A stretch of 64,000 bases of DNA from Rhynchopus sp. YZ270_cl-10 (Eukaryota > Euglenozoa > Diplonemea > Diplonemida > Diplonemidae). A program made the translations under genes and the position numbers. The notes beneath the pieces are model-generated. The model was given only the letters and a program-made list of their open reading frames with translations, did not search any database and had not been told where the DNA came from. Below are positions 52,797 to 62,412 of the stretch, in pieces; the stretch's first letter is position 1; each line of letters begins with the position of its first letter. The stretch spans positions 744,001-808,000 of the forward strand of contig OZ037880.1 in NCBI GenBank assembly GCA_964035575.1, read 5' to 3'.

Positions 52797-53582
52797 AGAG
52801 AGAGAGAAAAAAACACCTCTTTCGAGGCGAAGCGGTTCTGGTTACGTTTTCGTTCGAGATTAGGCCACACAAAGGCAGTCTCTCTTTTTGCAAAGACACG
52901 GTACAGAGAAAAATCCTTGAAAAAAAGGGAACCCATGCTGGGGACAAGAACGAAGCTGATGGCGTGTGCATGCAGGCTCGTTGTCTCACAGAAATAAACA
53001 GATTTTTTTCCCCCTGAAGGAACACCGTATTGACGTCTAAGTGTGTCCGGAAAGAAGTGAATTGTAAGAGCGCAGAGAAAATATTTTTGGAGGAAATGTG
53101 CCTTGACACAATGATAAAGGTAGGAAGATGACTGGTTATGACGTCACCTAACCGGGAAAATATTGAAGAAAAAAAAAAAAAAACGCGTAAACACAACATT
53201 TGAACCATATTGCAGACCTCACGGTACAGTAAACTGAATGGACACCTTGTACACAACTGTACTGCCTTTTCAATGTGTTCACTTTTTAGAATGCAACATA
53301 CACAATAACCCACGCGAAATTGGAAAAATCTAGGTCCCTGCTAGTGGAAAGGACAAGGAAGAGTAGGCCAGCGAATAGCAGCAGGCAGCCCTACCCATAA
53401 AAAACCTTTTTCAAGGCACGAGAGAGGAAAATGGAGGGGGTCTGGGAACGAATTCCTAAAAAAGCAAATAAAGACAACAAAAGAAACAAAAGTAAGAATT
53501 TTCCCGTGCACCTTGGGTGACTAACAAAACACCGGAAATCTCACATATAGACTCAATCTCAAAACCACAATATTCCACACTT

Positions 53583-55151
53583 TCAAACACACTCTTCAAC
53601 ACTGTACATAGACACAGCCGCACCACGCTTCAAGAGGCTGATATGTCCGGGGTGCATCTCCCCTCCTCCTCCTCCCCCTCCTGAAGTTTCCGTGTCCGCA
53701 CTGAGGCTAAAGCTGAGGGTGCTTAAGGTGCTTGAACTGAACGACGTACACCGTCTGCTCCGCTCAAGCATAGGCTGCTGTTGCTGTGCGTGCAGAAACA
53801 CCTCATCCCCTCCGATGCTGGGGAAGGTAAGAACCTCCGGCACCGCGTTGGGGTCCTGTTGTCTGCACATCTCAAGCAGGTCGGGGTTAGTTTGCAGAGC
53901 AGGGTCTGCGTATTGGAGGCAGGCAGGCCGCTTCTCCACGAGACTCATGACGAAGGGGCGGGACATACGAAGTCTGCCGGTCGCGTATTGCAAGGCTTTT
54001 GGGGTGTTCTGCACTGCAGCGGAGACGCTAGGTGCGTCACTGCGGAGCTCAAAGGAGGCAAAGGCAAGGGCAAGCCCATCCTCGGTGACTGCCGCCTTAA
54101 CAACATCTCTGTCAGCACGCAGTCTGTCGCTCGCAAAGCGAAGCGCCTGTCCACACTGCCGCACCGCGCCAAGAACAACATGCTTAGTGTTCCGCACCTC
54201 AGCTGACACAAAGGCCAACGCATCAGGGTTTTTATTGACCGCCAGAATACCCAGCTGAGCATTCACCCTCAGCTCCGGATGTGCGTACTGAATCGCCAAG
54301 CCATCCTGTAGCAGCGCAATTCGAATGATCTCTCTGGCACGTTTTTTTCCAAAGCAAGCCCGAGAAGAACCCCCTCTCCGCACCTTGACGTTCATGATGG
54401 AGGCGCGAAAGTCGGACATAGGTTGCAGGGTGGGTTCGGTGTTGCTTTCGTCGTCACTGCTGCAGATGGAGGCGGGTTCGTCAAGGGGTTGTGCTCCGTC
54501 GCGTCTGTCGGTGCTGTAGATGCTGTCGGTTGCGTGGCGGAGTGCAGCCCCGCAGGAGGCGACGGCGAGGAGGACGATATCCTTCGCGCCACGGAGACGT
54601 AGGGAGGCGTGCTGCAACGCATCGCCGTTTTCCTGCACCGCAACTCTGACCACTTTAGGGTTGTCGCAAAGGGTTGCGTCCAAATCCTTCAGACACATCC
54701 CATCCATACTCACCGCACGCATCCCCACCCCCTCATCTGCTCGCAACCGACCCGAAGCATGCCGCACCGAACCACCACCTTCCAGCGCAATGCAGACCAC
54801 CCGCACATCATCTCTCAAACGGTCGGAAGCGTATTTTAAGGACATTCCGTAGTGCGAGACGTAGGTGCTGACGAGGTCGGTGTCGTCCTTGAGAGAGGGG
54901 GCCGCGTACGCAAGAGCGGTGCCTTTGGAGCGGTGCAGAATGACGTCGCTGAGGAACAGAGAGCGGCTGGTGCTGACACCGTAGAGGGGCGCCGCGCATT
55001 GGAGGGTGTCCTCCCAGTCGTGTGCGGCAGCAGCCTTGATGAGGGCGTGCTGTGTGCGCATCCATACGGCACATTTGTTGAGAGGCACGCCCCCTGCCTG
55101 GACACGGCATATCGTGGCCTCAAGTGCTTCAGGGCATATTTCACGACACAT
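53583..55151 (-). CDS. DUF4116-repeat protein
   Basis: A 522-aa single-exon protein from the Met at 55151 (MCREICPEALEATIC). The frame is open further upstream only because of the (TCC)n satellite, which would add a long Ser run and is not coding. The body has about eight repeats of ~48 residues of the DUF4116 type, each with a pattern such as LRxDxxVVxxAVxxxGxALxxAS (for example LRADRDVVKAAVTEDGLALA). Such repeats are common in protist proteins and giant viruses, and their function is unknown. A gap with Ser/Asp-rich sequence separates the repeats into two groups. The C-terminus is Ser/Gly-rich. Codon use is GC-rich, as in the neighbours. No signal peptide or membrane segment was found. Confidence 0.85.
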   Translation of the reverse strand: MCREICPEALEATICRVQAGGVPLNKCAVWMRTQHALIKAAAAHDWEDTLQCAAPLYGVSTSRSLFLSDVILHRSKGTALAYAAPSLKDDTDLVSTYVSHYGMSLKYASDRLRDDVRVVCIALEGGGSVRHASGRLRADEGVGMRAVSMDGMCLKDLDATLCDNPKVVRVAVQENGDALQHASLRLRGAKDIVLLAVASCGAALRHATDSIYSTDRRDGAQPLDEPASICSSDDESNTEPTLQPMSDFRASIMNVKVRRGGSSRACFGKKRAREIIRIALLQDGLAIQYAHPELRVNAQLGILAVNKNPDALAFVSAEVRNTKHVVLGAVRQCGQALRFASDRLRADRDVVKAAVTEDGLALAFASFELRSDAPSVSAAVQNTPKALQYATGRLRMSRPFVMSLVEKRPACLQYADPALQTNPDLLEMCRQQDPNAVPEVLTFPSIGGDEVFLHAQQQQPMLERSRRCTSFSSSTLSTLSFSLSADTETSGGGGGGGEMHPGHISLLKRGAAVSMYSVEECV

Positions 55152-55332
55152 CAGTTTGGTTGTAGTGTAGAGAAGAGGATGCGCGCTATATATTTTATTT
55201 TTCAGCTTCGTTTTCGCTCTCACCTCACCTCCCCCCGATGGTGTTGAGGAGGAATAATTTATAAAAAAAAAAAGGGGGGGTTTGTGAAATCCCAACGCAA
55301 TTTCTTCTTGGGAAATTTTCCTGAGTGAGGGT

Positions 55333-55633
55333 GAGGAGGAGGAGGAGGAGGAGGAGGAGGAGGAGGAGGAGGAGGAGGAGGAGGAGGAGGAGGAGGAGGA
55401 GGAGGAGGAGGAGGAGGAGGAGGAGGAGGAGGAGGAGGAGGAGGAGGAGGAGGAGGAGGAGGAGGAGGAGGAGGAGGAGGAGGAGGAGGAGGAGGAGGAG
55501 GAGGAGGAGGAGGAGGAGGAGGAGGAGGAGGAGGAGGAGGAGGAGGAGGAGGAGGAGGAGGAGGAGGAGGAGGAGGAGGAGGAGGAGGAGGAGGAGGAGG
55601 AGGAGGAGGAGGAGGAGGAGGAGGAGGAGGAGG
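55333..55633 (+). repeat. (GGA)n tract 1, about 300 bp
   Basis: About 100 uninterrupted GGA triplets, preceded by GAGTGAGGGTGAGG. It ends directly at AGATCT of unit 1. d(GGA)n is known to form G-quadruplexes. Confidence 0.97.
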
Positions 55634-55935
55634 AGATCTGGTGTATAGAGAATAGCCCGTGAACATTACCCAAACCCAAAAACAATGTCGTGAAAAAATG
55701 CGAGGGAAGGGGTTTCTTTATTGTGACGTACGAGGGAAGGAAAAGAGACCACCCGAAAACAGAGATTTTTCCTGATGAAGGTGAGTGGTGTTTTCCTTCG
55801 CCTTTCCAGCCTTTGCAATGCAAAGTGGTAAAAAAAACAAAAAACATGAATGGGGCAAAGCTTTTATTTTTATTCATACTAAACACCAGATCTCCCCATG
55901 TCGCAGCAAAGCTGCTTTAAACAAGTTAACTGGGG
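55634..55935 (+). repeat. Satellite unit 1
   Basis: Starts AGATCTGGTGTATAG and nears its end with CTAAACACCAGATCT, its inverted form, followed by a folded tail at 55894-55935: CCCCA with TGGGG outside, and GCAGC-AAA-GCTGC inside. The interior is about 250 bases, with CTGATGAAGG and no protein frame. It shares termini and layout with units 2-4, but little interior sequence. Confidence 0.7.
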
Positions 55936-55986
55936 AGGAGGAGGAGGAGGAGGAGGAGGAGGAGGAGGAGGAGGAGGAGGAGGAGG
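55936..55986 (+). repeat. (GGA)n tract 2, about 51 bp
   Basis: Separates units 1 and 2. Confidence 0.95.
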
Positions 55987-56385
55987 AGATCTAGTATAGG
56001 ATATAGACAGCCAATAAAAGTGAGGAATAGAGGAGACCGACGAACCGGTTCCAGAACTGATGATAAAGGCAAAAGAAAGGGGGGATGGAGAGGAGGTCTT
56101 TGGATAATATGCTGTAAACGAAAACGATGAGGGGGACGCAAGGCAGAAAACACACCGCAACAAAAACAAAGAAATCCTGATGAAGATGGTGGTTGAATTG
56201 TGTTAAAGGTGGGGTTAATCGGCACAGCTGCGTTCCCGGCCAACCGGAACTCGAAGAGTTCCGAGGAAATGATAGCTATTCTGCCCAAATAGAGCAAGAA
56301 CAAAAGTCAACATAAAAGATAGTCAGTCTATATCCATTAGATCTCCCCAATCGTGGCAAAAGCCACTCCACCAGGGTGGTTGATA
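55987..56385 (+). repeat. Satellite unit 2
   Basis: Starts AGATCTAGTATAGGATATAG and ends with CTATATCCATTAGATCT, its inverted form, then a folded tail at 56345-56385: GTGGC-AAAA-GCCAC and CCACC-AG-GGTGG closed by CAA with TTG. The stems differ from units 1 and 3 but pair equally well. The interior has CTGATGAAGATGGTGG and CCCGGCCAACC in common with unit 3. Confidence 0.75.
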
Positions 56386-56484
56386 GGAGGAGGAGGAGGA
56401 GGAGGAGGAGGAGGAGGAGGAGGAGGAGGAGGAGGAGGAGGAGGAGGAGGAGGAGGAGGAGGAGGAGGAGGAGGAGGAGGAGGG
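56386..56484 (+). repeat. (GGA)n tract 3, about 99 bp
   Basis: Separates units 2 and 3. Confidence 0.95.
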
Positions 56485-56860
56485 AGATCTGAGATAGATA
56501 GAGATTACCTAAAAAGACCCGCGAGGGGCGAACAGCAATGAAAAATGATAAAATGGAGAGGAGGGAAGGGGGATACTTTTTATCTCGAAAAGAGGCGCTA
56601 CGATGAGGGGGGCGAATGTGGAGGCCGAAACAACCCAAAACAAATTCCAACAAAAAATCTGATGAAGATGGTGGTGGTATGGTGAGGGTAGAGGCTGAAA
56701 ACACAAAAACGGACCCCGGCCAACCAGGTCAAAGCCTGAGGAAAACTAAAAAATATTCTGCCTAAAAGAAAGCATGCGTGCCACGTCAAAACAAAGATTA
56801 GGTAAACTCTATCATAGATCTCCCAACTCGCAGCGAAGCTGCTCCGCTAAAGCGGGTTGA
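56485..56860 (+). repeat. Satellite unit 3, intact 376-bp form
   Basis: Starts AGATCTGAGATAGATAGAG and nears its end with CTCTATCATAGATCT. The tail at 56822-56860 has GCAGC-GAA-GCTGC and CCGC-TAAA-GCGG inside CCAAC/GTTG. It is identical base for base to unit 4 apart from the retroelement, so it preserves the empty insertion site at 56635/56636. Only AGG (56861-56863) separates it from unit 4. Confidence 0.85.
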
Positions 56861-56863
56861 AGG

Positions 56864-57014
56864 AGATCTGAGATAGATAGAGATTACCTAAAAAGACCCG
56901 CGAGGGGCGAACAGCAATGAAAAATGATAAAATGGAGAGGAGGGAAGGGGGATACTTTTTATCTCGAAAAGAGGCGCTACGATGAGGGGGGCGAATGTGG
57001 AGGCCGAAACAACC
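56864..57014 (+). repeat. Satellite unit 4, left part
   Basis: The first 151 bases are identical to unit 3 (56485-56635). The last 43 bases (56972-57014) recur at 61358-61400 and flank the retroelement. Unit 4 resumes at 61401. Confidence 0.85.
56972..57014 (+). repeat. 43-bp direct repeat, left of retroelement
   Basis: AGGCGCTACGATGAGG ... GGCCGAAACAACC. Identical to 61358-61400 and present once in the empty unit 3 (56593-56635). Confidence 0.92.
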
Positions 57015-57302
57015 TCATGACATCCGTCACGTAGAATATTTTAACCCAGTAGGCCACGAGAGCATCCACCACAACCACAAACACACACACTGGGCCCCGC
57101 GGGGGCCCAAATGCAAAACCGGAGTAAACAAAAAGCCAATGATACGACACCAAGCCTCAACGGGCGCAGGCATCCAGAAAAAAGAGAAAGCAAAGGCCAC
57201 TGTGCAAAACAGCGGACACAAAAACAGGGCAGGGAAGCAGCTTTAATGAAAAGCTAGATGAAAAAACAGAAGGTAATCTAAAATAAGAATAATCTAAGGA
57301 CT

Positions 57303-58995
57303 TCAATCGTCCGTCCACACAAAACCGCCGCCGTCGACCACCACGCCGACCGACGGGGGGTCGGCCCAGTCCTGCCCAGCGGTGCCCCAGCGTGACAGCT
57401 CGTCCGCCGGCATACGGTCCGTCGCAATCCAGCGCGACAACATACCCGCACCCGCACCGTCCGTGACCCGAAACAGGCCCTCCAGGACCGTGTTCCCCAA
57501 CCTGACCGCACAGTGGCCCTTCTCCAGCACAGCAACCACCGCGGCGTTGTCACCCACCACCAGAATCCTTCGGGCGCCACCTCGCACAGCATGCAGCACG
57601 CCCCAGGCCATTGCCCGTAACTCCAAAAGGAAAATGTCCTCGACCGTGGACCACGTGCCCCACTTCCGGAAAGCGCGCTCGCCAGCCCACGTCCGGACAA
57701 TGAACCCCCACCCCTCGGGGCAAGCATCCGACCACACCACAGCATCACACCCCGCCTCCGGCGACAGCTTCCACCTGGGGACGCGCCACACATCCGGCAC
57801 CAGACGCCGCTCCACAAACACCTGCAAGTCCGACCGCATGCCCGCAGAAATCTGCACCTGGTCATCCCAGTCAATGGCGCCCGCAGACACCTCGGCACCC
57901 CGCGCCCGAATCCACGCCAACATATCCGGCACACTGCAGAAACGGTCACCCATCGCATACGTGGCCCAGATGACGGCCCCGATGCCCTTCCACACGTCGC
58001 GCAGCGAGGGACCCGACGCCGCCAGCAAGGCGTCCAGCACGACTCGGGCCTTCCGACGCCACTCCCCCGGCAGCCGCATGCATCGTGCCCGCAGGTCCCA
58101 CTCAATCCCGGCGTACACAACCACCTGCACCGGCGTGAGCGTCGACTTCGCGCGGTTCACCTCAGCGCCCACCTCGTCCGCTCGGCGCAAAAACCCCCGC
58201 AGCCTCGCCGACGCCTGCTCCGCCGACTTCCCCAGAATGAGGTTGTCGTCGATCCACGCAGCAGCACACACACCCGCCATATCCCCGAGCAGCCCCAGCG
58301 ACGTCTCCTGCGCAATCACCGCCGCCCACGACCACCCCATCGCCATGCGGGTAAGCTGCATGCGACGCGCACCCTGCCGCACACCAAAAAACTGCCCCAC
58401 CTCCGCGGATAAAGGGAATTGCCAGAAAAACCCTTTAAAATCCGCCACGACAGCATGCGTAGCGCCCCCACGGAGGATGAGTTCCGAAAGCTCGTATGGT
58501 GAAGGGAGGCTGAACTTAGGCGGGGAGTGCATCGCCGTGTTCAACGGCCGTGCGTCAACGATGAGACGCATCTTGCCGTTCGTCTTCGCCAGCGGAAACA
58601 CAGACAGCCCGCACACCGAAGGAAAAGCCCGCCTCTCCGTGCGCAGAACACCGCCACTCACGCACGCCTTCAGCATGTCGTCCTGGAGTTTGGAGGGGGG
58701 GCCCGGCATCGTCACCCCTGACCCCGTCAGCTGCGCACGGAACGTCGCAATGTCGTCAAGCATCGCGAACAGCCCAGCCTTCGCCGGCACAAGACGGCGC
58801 AACGCCCCCAAATCAATCAAGCCGACAGGGAAAGAATCCAGCACCTGACGCTTCACACCCGACGGCATAGCCCAAACCCCAGCGACGTCGTCTACTATCA
58901 TGTGCGGGGGCGACGCAGACGCCTCGATCTCCAGGTCCACATCGTCACCACCCACCTCACGCACATACTCCCCCAGCGGGCAGCCGTCCAGCCCA
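57303..58995 (-). CDS. Retroelement part: reverse transcriptase and RNase H
   Basis: The N-terminal half has RT features: an SVFPLAKTNGKMRLIVDARP region, a VVADFKGFFWQFPL strand and the active-site box AAWIDDNLILG. The C-terminal half has an RNase H-like series (VVWSDACPEGWGF, LELRAMAWGV, VVGDNAAVVAVL). This belongs to the YR retroelement above. The open frame continues upstream through the recombinase part out of frame because of high GC, so the true start is uncertain. I place it just after the recombinase. Confidence 0.85.
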
Positions 58996-59008
58996 CGGAA
59001 CAACCACC

Positions 59009-60148
59009 CTACACCCAACCCCCCTGCAGCGCGTCCAGCTGCTCCCGTGCCTTCCTGCGGTCTGCCTCGGCGGTACTCATCATGTACCGCCGCGTCTGCG
59101 TTCCGCTCGCGTGGCGGAGAGCGCTCTGCAGCCCGTCCAGCTCCATCCCCCACTTCTGCAACACCTGCGCTGACCCCCTGCGCAGAGAGTGCGCCCAGGA
59201 CCCCGCGGGCAGCCGCGCCACGACCCGCTTGAGGAGGGCCTGGTACTCCGCCTCTGTGGCCGCGAAGAGAGGTGTGTCCGGACCCGTCGCGCTGCACCGC
59301 TGCCACCACGCCACCACCCGACATGTCAACTCCCCTGGCGGCAGGTACACCACCGGCGACCACTGGCGCTGCTGCTTCTCCTTCAGCGCCACCTCCAGCC
59401 CCGGCTCTACCCCCTCGTCGCACACCAACGTCAGGTCGCGCACCAGCAGGTACCGCACGTCGGACATCCGGGCTCGCGCGACCCACACCAACGCCACGAA
59501 CGCGCTCTCGCGGTCGCAACCCTGCTCCAGCAACGCCTCTACCGTGCTCTGCACCACTGCGGTGTCCACCGGAGGAGCCTGGCGGGGACGAAGAAGTGTG
59601 CCGAATCTCGTGAGCGCCCGTCGCGTCGCCAGCACCCGTTTTGTGCGTGCCCCCACGACCCCTTCCGCCGCCAGCGCGCGGAGAAGGCTGCCGCAATATC
59701 CCGCCACGGTCAGGGGCGACGCTCCCTCCAGCCTCGACCACAGGAACTTCACCACCGCCTGGTCGACCGGCAACGTCGGGGACTCCGCAGCGAATTTTCG
59801 GAATGCCCGCAGCATCCATGAGCGTGCGCCCGCGGCCCGCGGACCCACGCAGTAAGTGTGGGCCGCCTCCCACGGGACCAGCTTGCGTACTGCTTGTCCC
59901 AGCTGCTTTGGATCGCGAATCCGGAACAGCACGTCGTCCACGGCGGTGCGAGCGGCCGCTGAGGTCGTCGGCTTCTTGTCGGCCGGACGAAGGGCTGCGC
60001 GGAGTCCCGGCACGTCGTGGAATAGTTGTGGGGGGCGCGCGGCGGGCAGCGCCCCCGTAGCCCCCTCCCGGACGGGAGGGGGAAGGGGGAAAGGAAATTG
60101 AGATGTTTGTCTTGGGAGGGAAAGTGGTGGGGGGGAAGAGCGCCGCAA
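59009..60148 (-). CDS. Retroelement part: tyrosine recombinase
   Basis: About 379 codons. The C-terminal catalytic domain has the tyrosine-recombinase pattern: an Arg in WVARARMSDVRYLL, HSLRRGSAQVLQKWG (HxxR) and LRHASGTQTRRYM with the following Tyr. The middle part resembles the SAM-like core-binding domain. It would integrate the element's circular DNA. The first ~60 codons overlap GC hairpins and are of uncertain coding status. Confidence 0.85.
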   Translation of the reverse strand: MRRSSPPPLSLPRQTSQFPFPLPPPVREGATGALPAARPPQLFHDVPGLRAALRPADKKPTTSAAARTAVDDVLFRIRDPKQLGQAVRKLVPWEAAHTYCVGPRAAGARSWMLRAFRKFAAESPTLPVDQAVVKFLWSRLEGASPLTVAGYCGSLLRALAAEGVVGARTKRVLATRRALTRFGTLLRPRQAPPVDTAVVQSTVEALLEQGCDRESAFVALVWVARARMSDVRYLLVRDLTLVCDEGVEPGLEVALKEKQQRQWSPVVYLPPGELTCRVVAWWQRCSATGPDTPLFAATEAEYQALLKRVVARLPAGSWAHSLRRGSAQVLQKWGMELDGLQSALRHASGTQTRRYMMSTAEADRRKAREQLDALQGGWV

Positions 60149-60187
60149 ACGGGTTGGGGGAACCCAGTCGCGCTCCGCCCGGCCCCG

Positions 60188-61312
60188 TCACTCCTTTCGC
60201 GGGCGGAAGTTCTGCCCCGGCCCGAAGCCACCACTGCCCCCTCGACCTCGGCCGCCCTGCTTGCCGCCGCCGCCCCCGTTTCCCGAGTCCTGCGCGGGAC
60301 CCCGGGACCACCCCCCGCCACCACCCGACGCCTTCGTGGCCGCCTTGCCCGCCGCCATGCCCGCGGCGTACGCCGCCCTCCGGTCCGCCGGCACCACCTG
60401 CTGCGCCCAGACCTTCGACTTGAAGGCCAGGGCCCCCGCCCGGCCGCTGGTCGCCCGCAGCTCCCAGAACGCCAAAGCGTCCCCCAGCACCCCCAGCATC
60501 TCGTCCAGGGACCCACCTCGCAGCGCACAAGCGATTGCTGCGTGGCAGTGGGCGGCTGCGTCGGCGGCGTCCGTGTTCGCCTGGAGCGTCGCCGTACGCT
60601 CCTTGAGGACGCCCAGCAGAGCATCGGTGTGATGCGCCTGCTGGTCGCAAAAAGCGCCCCACTGCGCCGGAGACCGGGCCACGGACTCCGCAGTGAGCCG
60701 CCTGGGCTCCTCCATGGGGGTGTCGTCCTCCTGGTGCGTCCCCGGACCCCCTCGGCTGAGCAGCAGCTGCTCCCTCTGGAACGCCAGTTGCTGCTGCTGG
60801 AGTTGCAGCATGAAGTCCCGGGAGGACTCCTGCTGCATCTGCTGCATGCGCAGCAGCACCTCCTCCATCTGGGGGGGCTGCTGTTGGTGATGCTGCGGGT
60901 GATGCGGTGGTTGCGAATGGTGGTGGGGATGTGGTTGTTGTGGCTGGGCCGGTTCCGGCGAGTCCTGTCGCGGCAGTTCCTCAGGTACTTCCTCTCGTGC
61001 AGGCGCTTGACTGCGGAGTCTGGTGATGCTCTCCTGGACCCCGAGGCCATCCCCGAAGGAGACAACCGTGGCCAATTGCTTGACCAGCGACAGCCCCGAC
61101 CACACAGCGCGGCGGTTCTCGTCAGCCGCGTCGAACCCACACAGGGCGACGAGGGCCGAGGAGAGCAGCTCCGGCCCCGGCTCCGTCACCTGCAGGTTCT
61201 TCGCCACCTGCTGCTCCTTCACCTCCGTCACCAAACATTCCAGACACCCACCCAGAGCGCTGTAGAGCACCTTGCGCTTGCGGAGGCAGTGCAGACTGGG
61301 GTCAATCCCCAC
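60188..61312 (-). CDS. Retroelement part: Gag-like protein
   Basis: About 374 codons. A helical N-terminal third is followed by a His/Gln/Pro-rich segment, a Gln/Met-rich helix, an Ala-rich domain and a Gly/Arg-rich tail that could bind nucleic acid. There is no zinc knuckle. It is called Gag-like from position and composition, not from a clear family match. Confidence 0.65.
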   Translation of the reverse strand: MGIDPSLHCLRKRKVLYSALGGCLECLVTEVKEQQVAKNLQVTEPGPELLSSALVALCGFDAADENRRAVWSGLSLVKQLATVVSFGDGLGVQESITRLRSQAPAREEVPEELPRQDSPEPAQPQQPHPHHHSQPPHHPQHHQQQPPQMEEVLLRMQQMQQESSRDFMLQLQQQQLAFQREQLLLSRGGPGTHQEDDTPMEEPRRLTAESVARSPAQWGAFCDQQAHHTDALLGVLKERTATLQANTDAADAAAHCHAAIACALRGGSLDEMLGVLGDALAFWELRATSGRAGALAFKSKVWAQQVVPADRRAAYAAGMAAGKAATKASGGGGGWSRGPAQDSGNGGGGGKQGGRGRGGSGGFGPGQNFRPRKE

Positions 61313-61357
61313 CTGTTGGAACGCCGCTACAGGGGGGTCGCTAAAATACTAACTAAT

Positions 61358-61400
61358 AGGCGCTACGATGAGGGGGGCGAATGTGGAGGCCGAAACAACC
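61358..61400 (+). repeat. 43-bp direct repeat, right of retroelement
   Basis: Right copy of the flanking repeat. Unit 4 continues from here exactly as unit 3 does after 56635. Confidence 0.92.
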
Positions 61401-61625
61401 CAAAACAAATTCCAACAAAAAATCTGATGAAGATGGTGGTGGTATGGTGAGGGTAGAGGCTGAAAACACAAAAACGGACCCCGGCCAACCAGGTCAAAGC
61501 CTGAGGAAAACTAAAAAATATTCTGCCTAAAAGAAAGCATGCGTGCCACGTCAAAACAAAGATTAGGTAAACTCTATCATAGATCTCCCAACTCGCAGCG
61601 AAGCTGCTCCGCTAAAGCGGGTTGA
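61401..61625 (+). repeat. Satellite unit 4, right part
   Basis: 225 bases identical to 56636-56860 of unit 3, ending in the same folded tail (61587-61625). Confidence 0.85.
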
Positions 61626-61888
61626 AGAGGAGGAGGAGGAGGAGGAGGAGGAGGAGGAGGAGGAGGAGGAGGAGGAGGAGGAGGAGGAGGAGGAGGAGGA
61701 GGAGGAGGAGGAGGAGGAGGAGGAGGAGGAGGAGGAGGAGGAGGAGGAGGAGGAGGAGGAGGAGGAGGAGGAGGAGGAGGAGGAGGAGGAGGAGGAGGAG
61801 GAGGAGGAGGAGGAGGAGGAGGAGGAGGAGGAGGAGGAGGAGGAGGAGGAGGAGGAGGAGGAGGAGGAGGAGGAGGAGGAGGAGGAGG
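61626..61888 (+). repeat. (GGA)n tract 4, about 260 bp
   Basis: About 85 GGA triplets, ending in GAGGGTGAGGGTGAGAGGG, which resembles the variant triplets before tract 1. The satellite therefore starts and ends with similar degenerate edges. Confidence 0.97.
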
Positions 61889-62368
61889 GTGAGGGTGAGA
61901 GGGAAAGGAAGAGAGAGAAAAAAAGAGGCAGGTTATTTTTTTGCATTTCTTCGGGGGGGTGTGTTTTTTCTTTCATCCTACGCAAAACAAAGGGAGTATT
62001 GTTTTTTTTGTGTGGAAACCAGCAAAGGAGAGACATAATTTTGTATTGTTTTGCAAAGATGTCTCAAAAAGCATTCATAAGGCTTGTAGCTTTTTTTGTC
62101 ATCTAAAAAACGAAGAGTTAGTAAGCAGAGTGAGTGCTGGGGCTGTATACTTTGTCACCTTTGACAAGAAATAGTAGGATCGGGTAGGTAAGTAAAGTTG
62201 TTTTCGTTGATTGCACAATCCTCCTGTTGAGGGATGATTTGGCGACCGTACCCGGTAAATACTATTTCTCCTTTAAAGCAAGCTTCGTAGGAATAAAAAC
62301 ACAAAAAAAGCGAACACAAGGGCACACACGGGGGAGAGAAAAAAACCAAAATAATCGGTACAAAAAAG

Positions 62369-62412
62369 GGTTGAAACGTGCTAAAACGCATCTCAATCAA
62401 GCTCATGAAAAG
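62369..62412 (+). repeat. Dispersed repeat family H, copy 3
   Basis: GGTTGAAACGTGCTAAAACG then CATCTCAATCAAGCTCATGA. Combines the left part of copy 2 with the right part of copy 1. Confidence 0.65.

Larger units (their letters stand above)
50595..53582. other. Intergenic region, 3 kb, repeat-bearing
   Basis: No gene supported. It contains family H (51055-51087), a family D piece (51358-51395), degraded hairpin A traces near 51309-51345 and 51436-51450 (AAATGAACCTAAGG), a family T hairpin (51677-51730), a long hairpin (52656-52713) and a family C copy (52761-52796). Confidence 0.55.
57015..61357 (-). mobile_element. Tyrosine-recombinase retrotransposon (DIRS order, VIPER-like layout)
   Basis: A 4.34-kb GC-rich element read on the minus strand. 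Its parts in order are a Gag-like protein (60188-61312), a tyrosine recombinase (59009-60148) and a reverse transcriptase with RNase H (about 57303-58995). The recombinase-before-RT order recalls VIPER of kinetoplastids more than DIRS or Ngaro. All three parts have long open frames, so it looks whole or nearly so. It lies in satellite unit 4 between identical 43-bp direct repeats (56972-57014 and 61358-61400). The identical flanks suggest a young insertion. A perfect hairpin TGGGCCCC-GCG-GGGGCCCA is near its 3' end (57091-57109), and strong GC hairpins lie between the Gag and recombinase parts (~60029-60083). Confidence 0.85.

Noticed and set aside
55152-55886. Upstream extension of the DUF4116 frame through a run of about 100 Ser codons
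   Set aside because: It is only the (TCC)n reading of the GGA satellite. Codon bias and repeat similarity begin at the Met at 55151.
56659-56700. Box C/D snoRNA (TGATGA then CTGA) in unit 3
   Set aside because: The spacing is too short, no terminal stem brackets the boxes, and the other units do not keep box D.
59009-60662. A single long frame running from the RT part back through the recombinase and Gag parts
   Set aside because: Upstream of about 58995 it is an out-of-frame shadow in GC-rich DNA. The recombinase and Gag domains are in other frames.
55770-61430. Hammerhead ribozyme in the satellite units (CTGATGA words)
   Set aside because: No stem II with a following GAAA and no matching cleavage triplet could be completed in any unit.
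55634-61625. Integron-like attC cassette array
   Set aside because: The folded tails and nearby tyrosine recombinase invite the comparison, but the units carry no genes and the recombinase belongs to a retroelement. Kept only as an analogy.
55325-62038. Poly-Arg, poly-Pro, poly-Gly and poly-Ser frames over the GGA tracts
   Set aside because: Every frame of a triplet repeat is open. There is no independent coding evidence.
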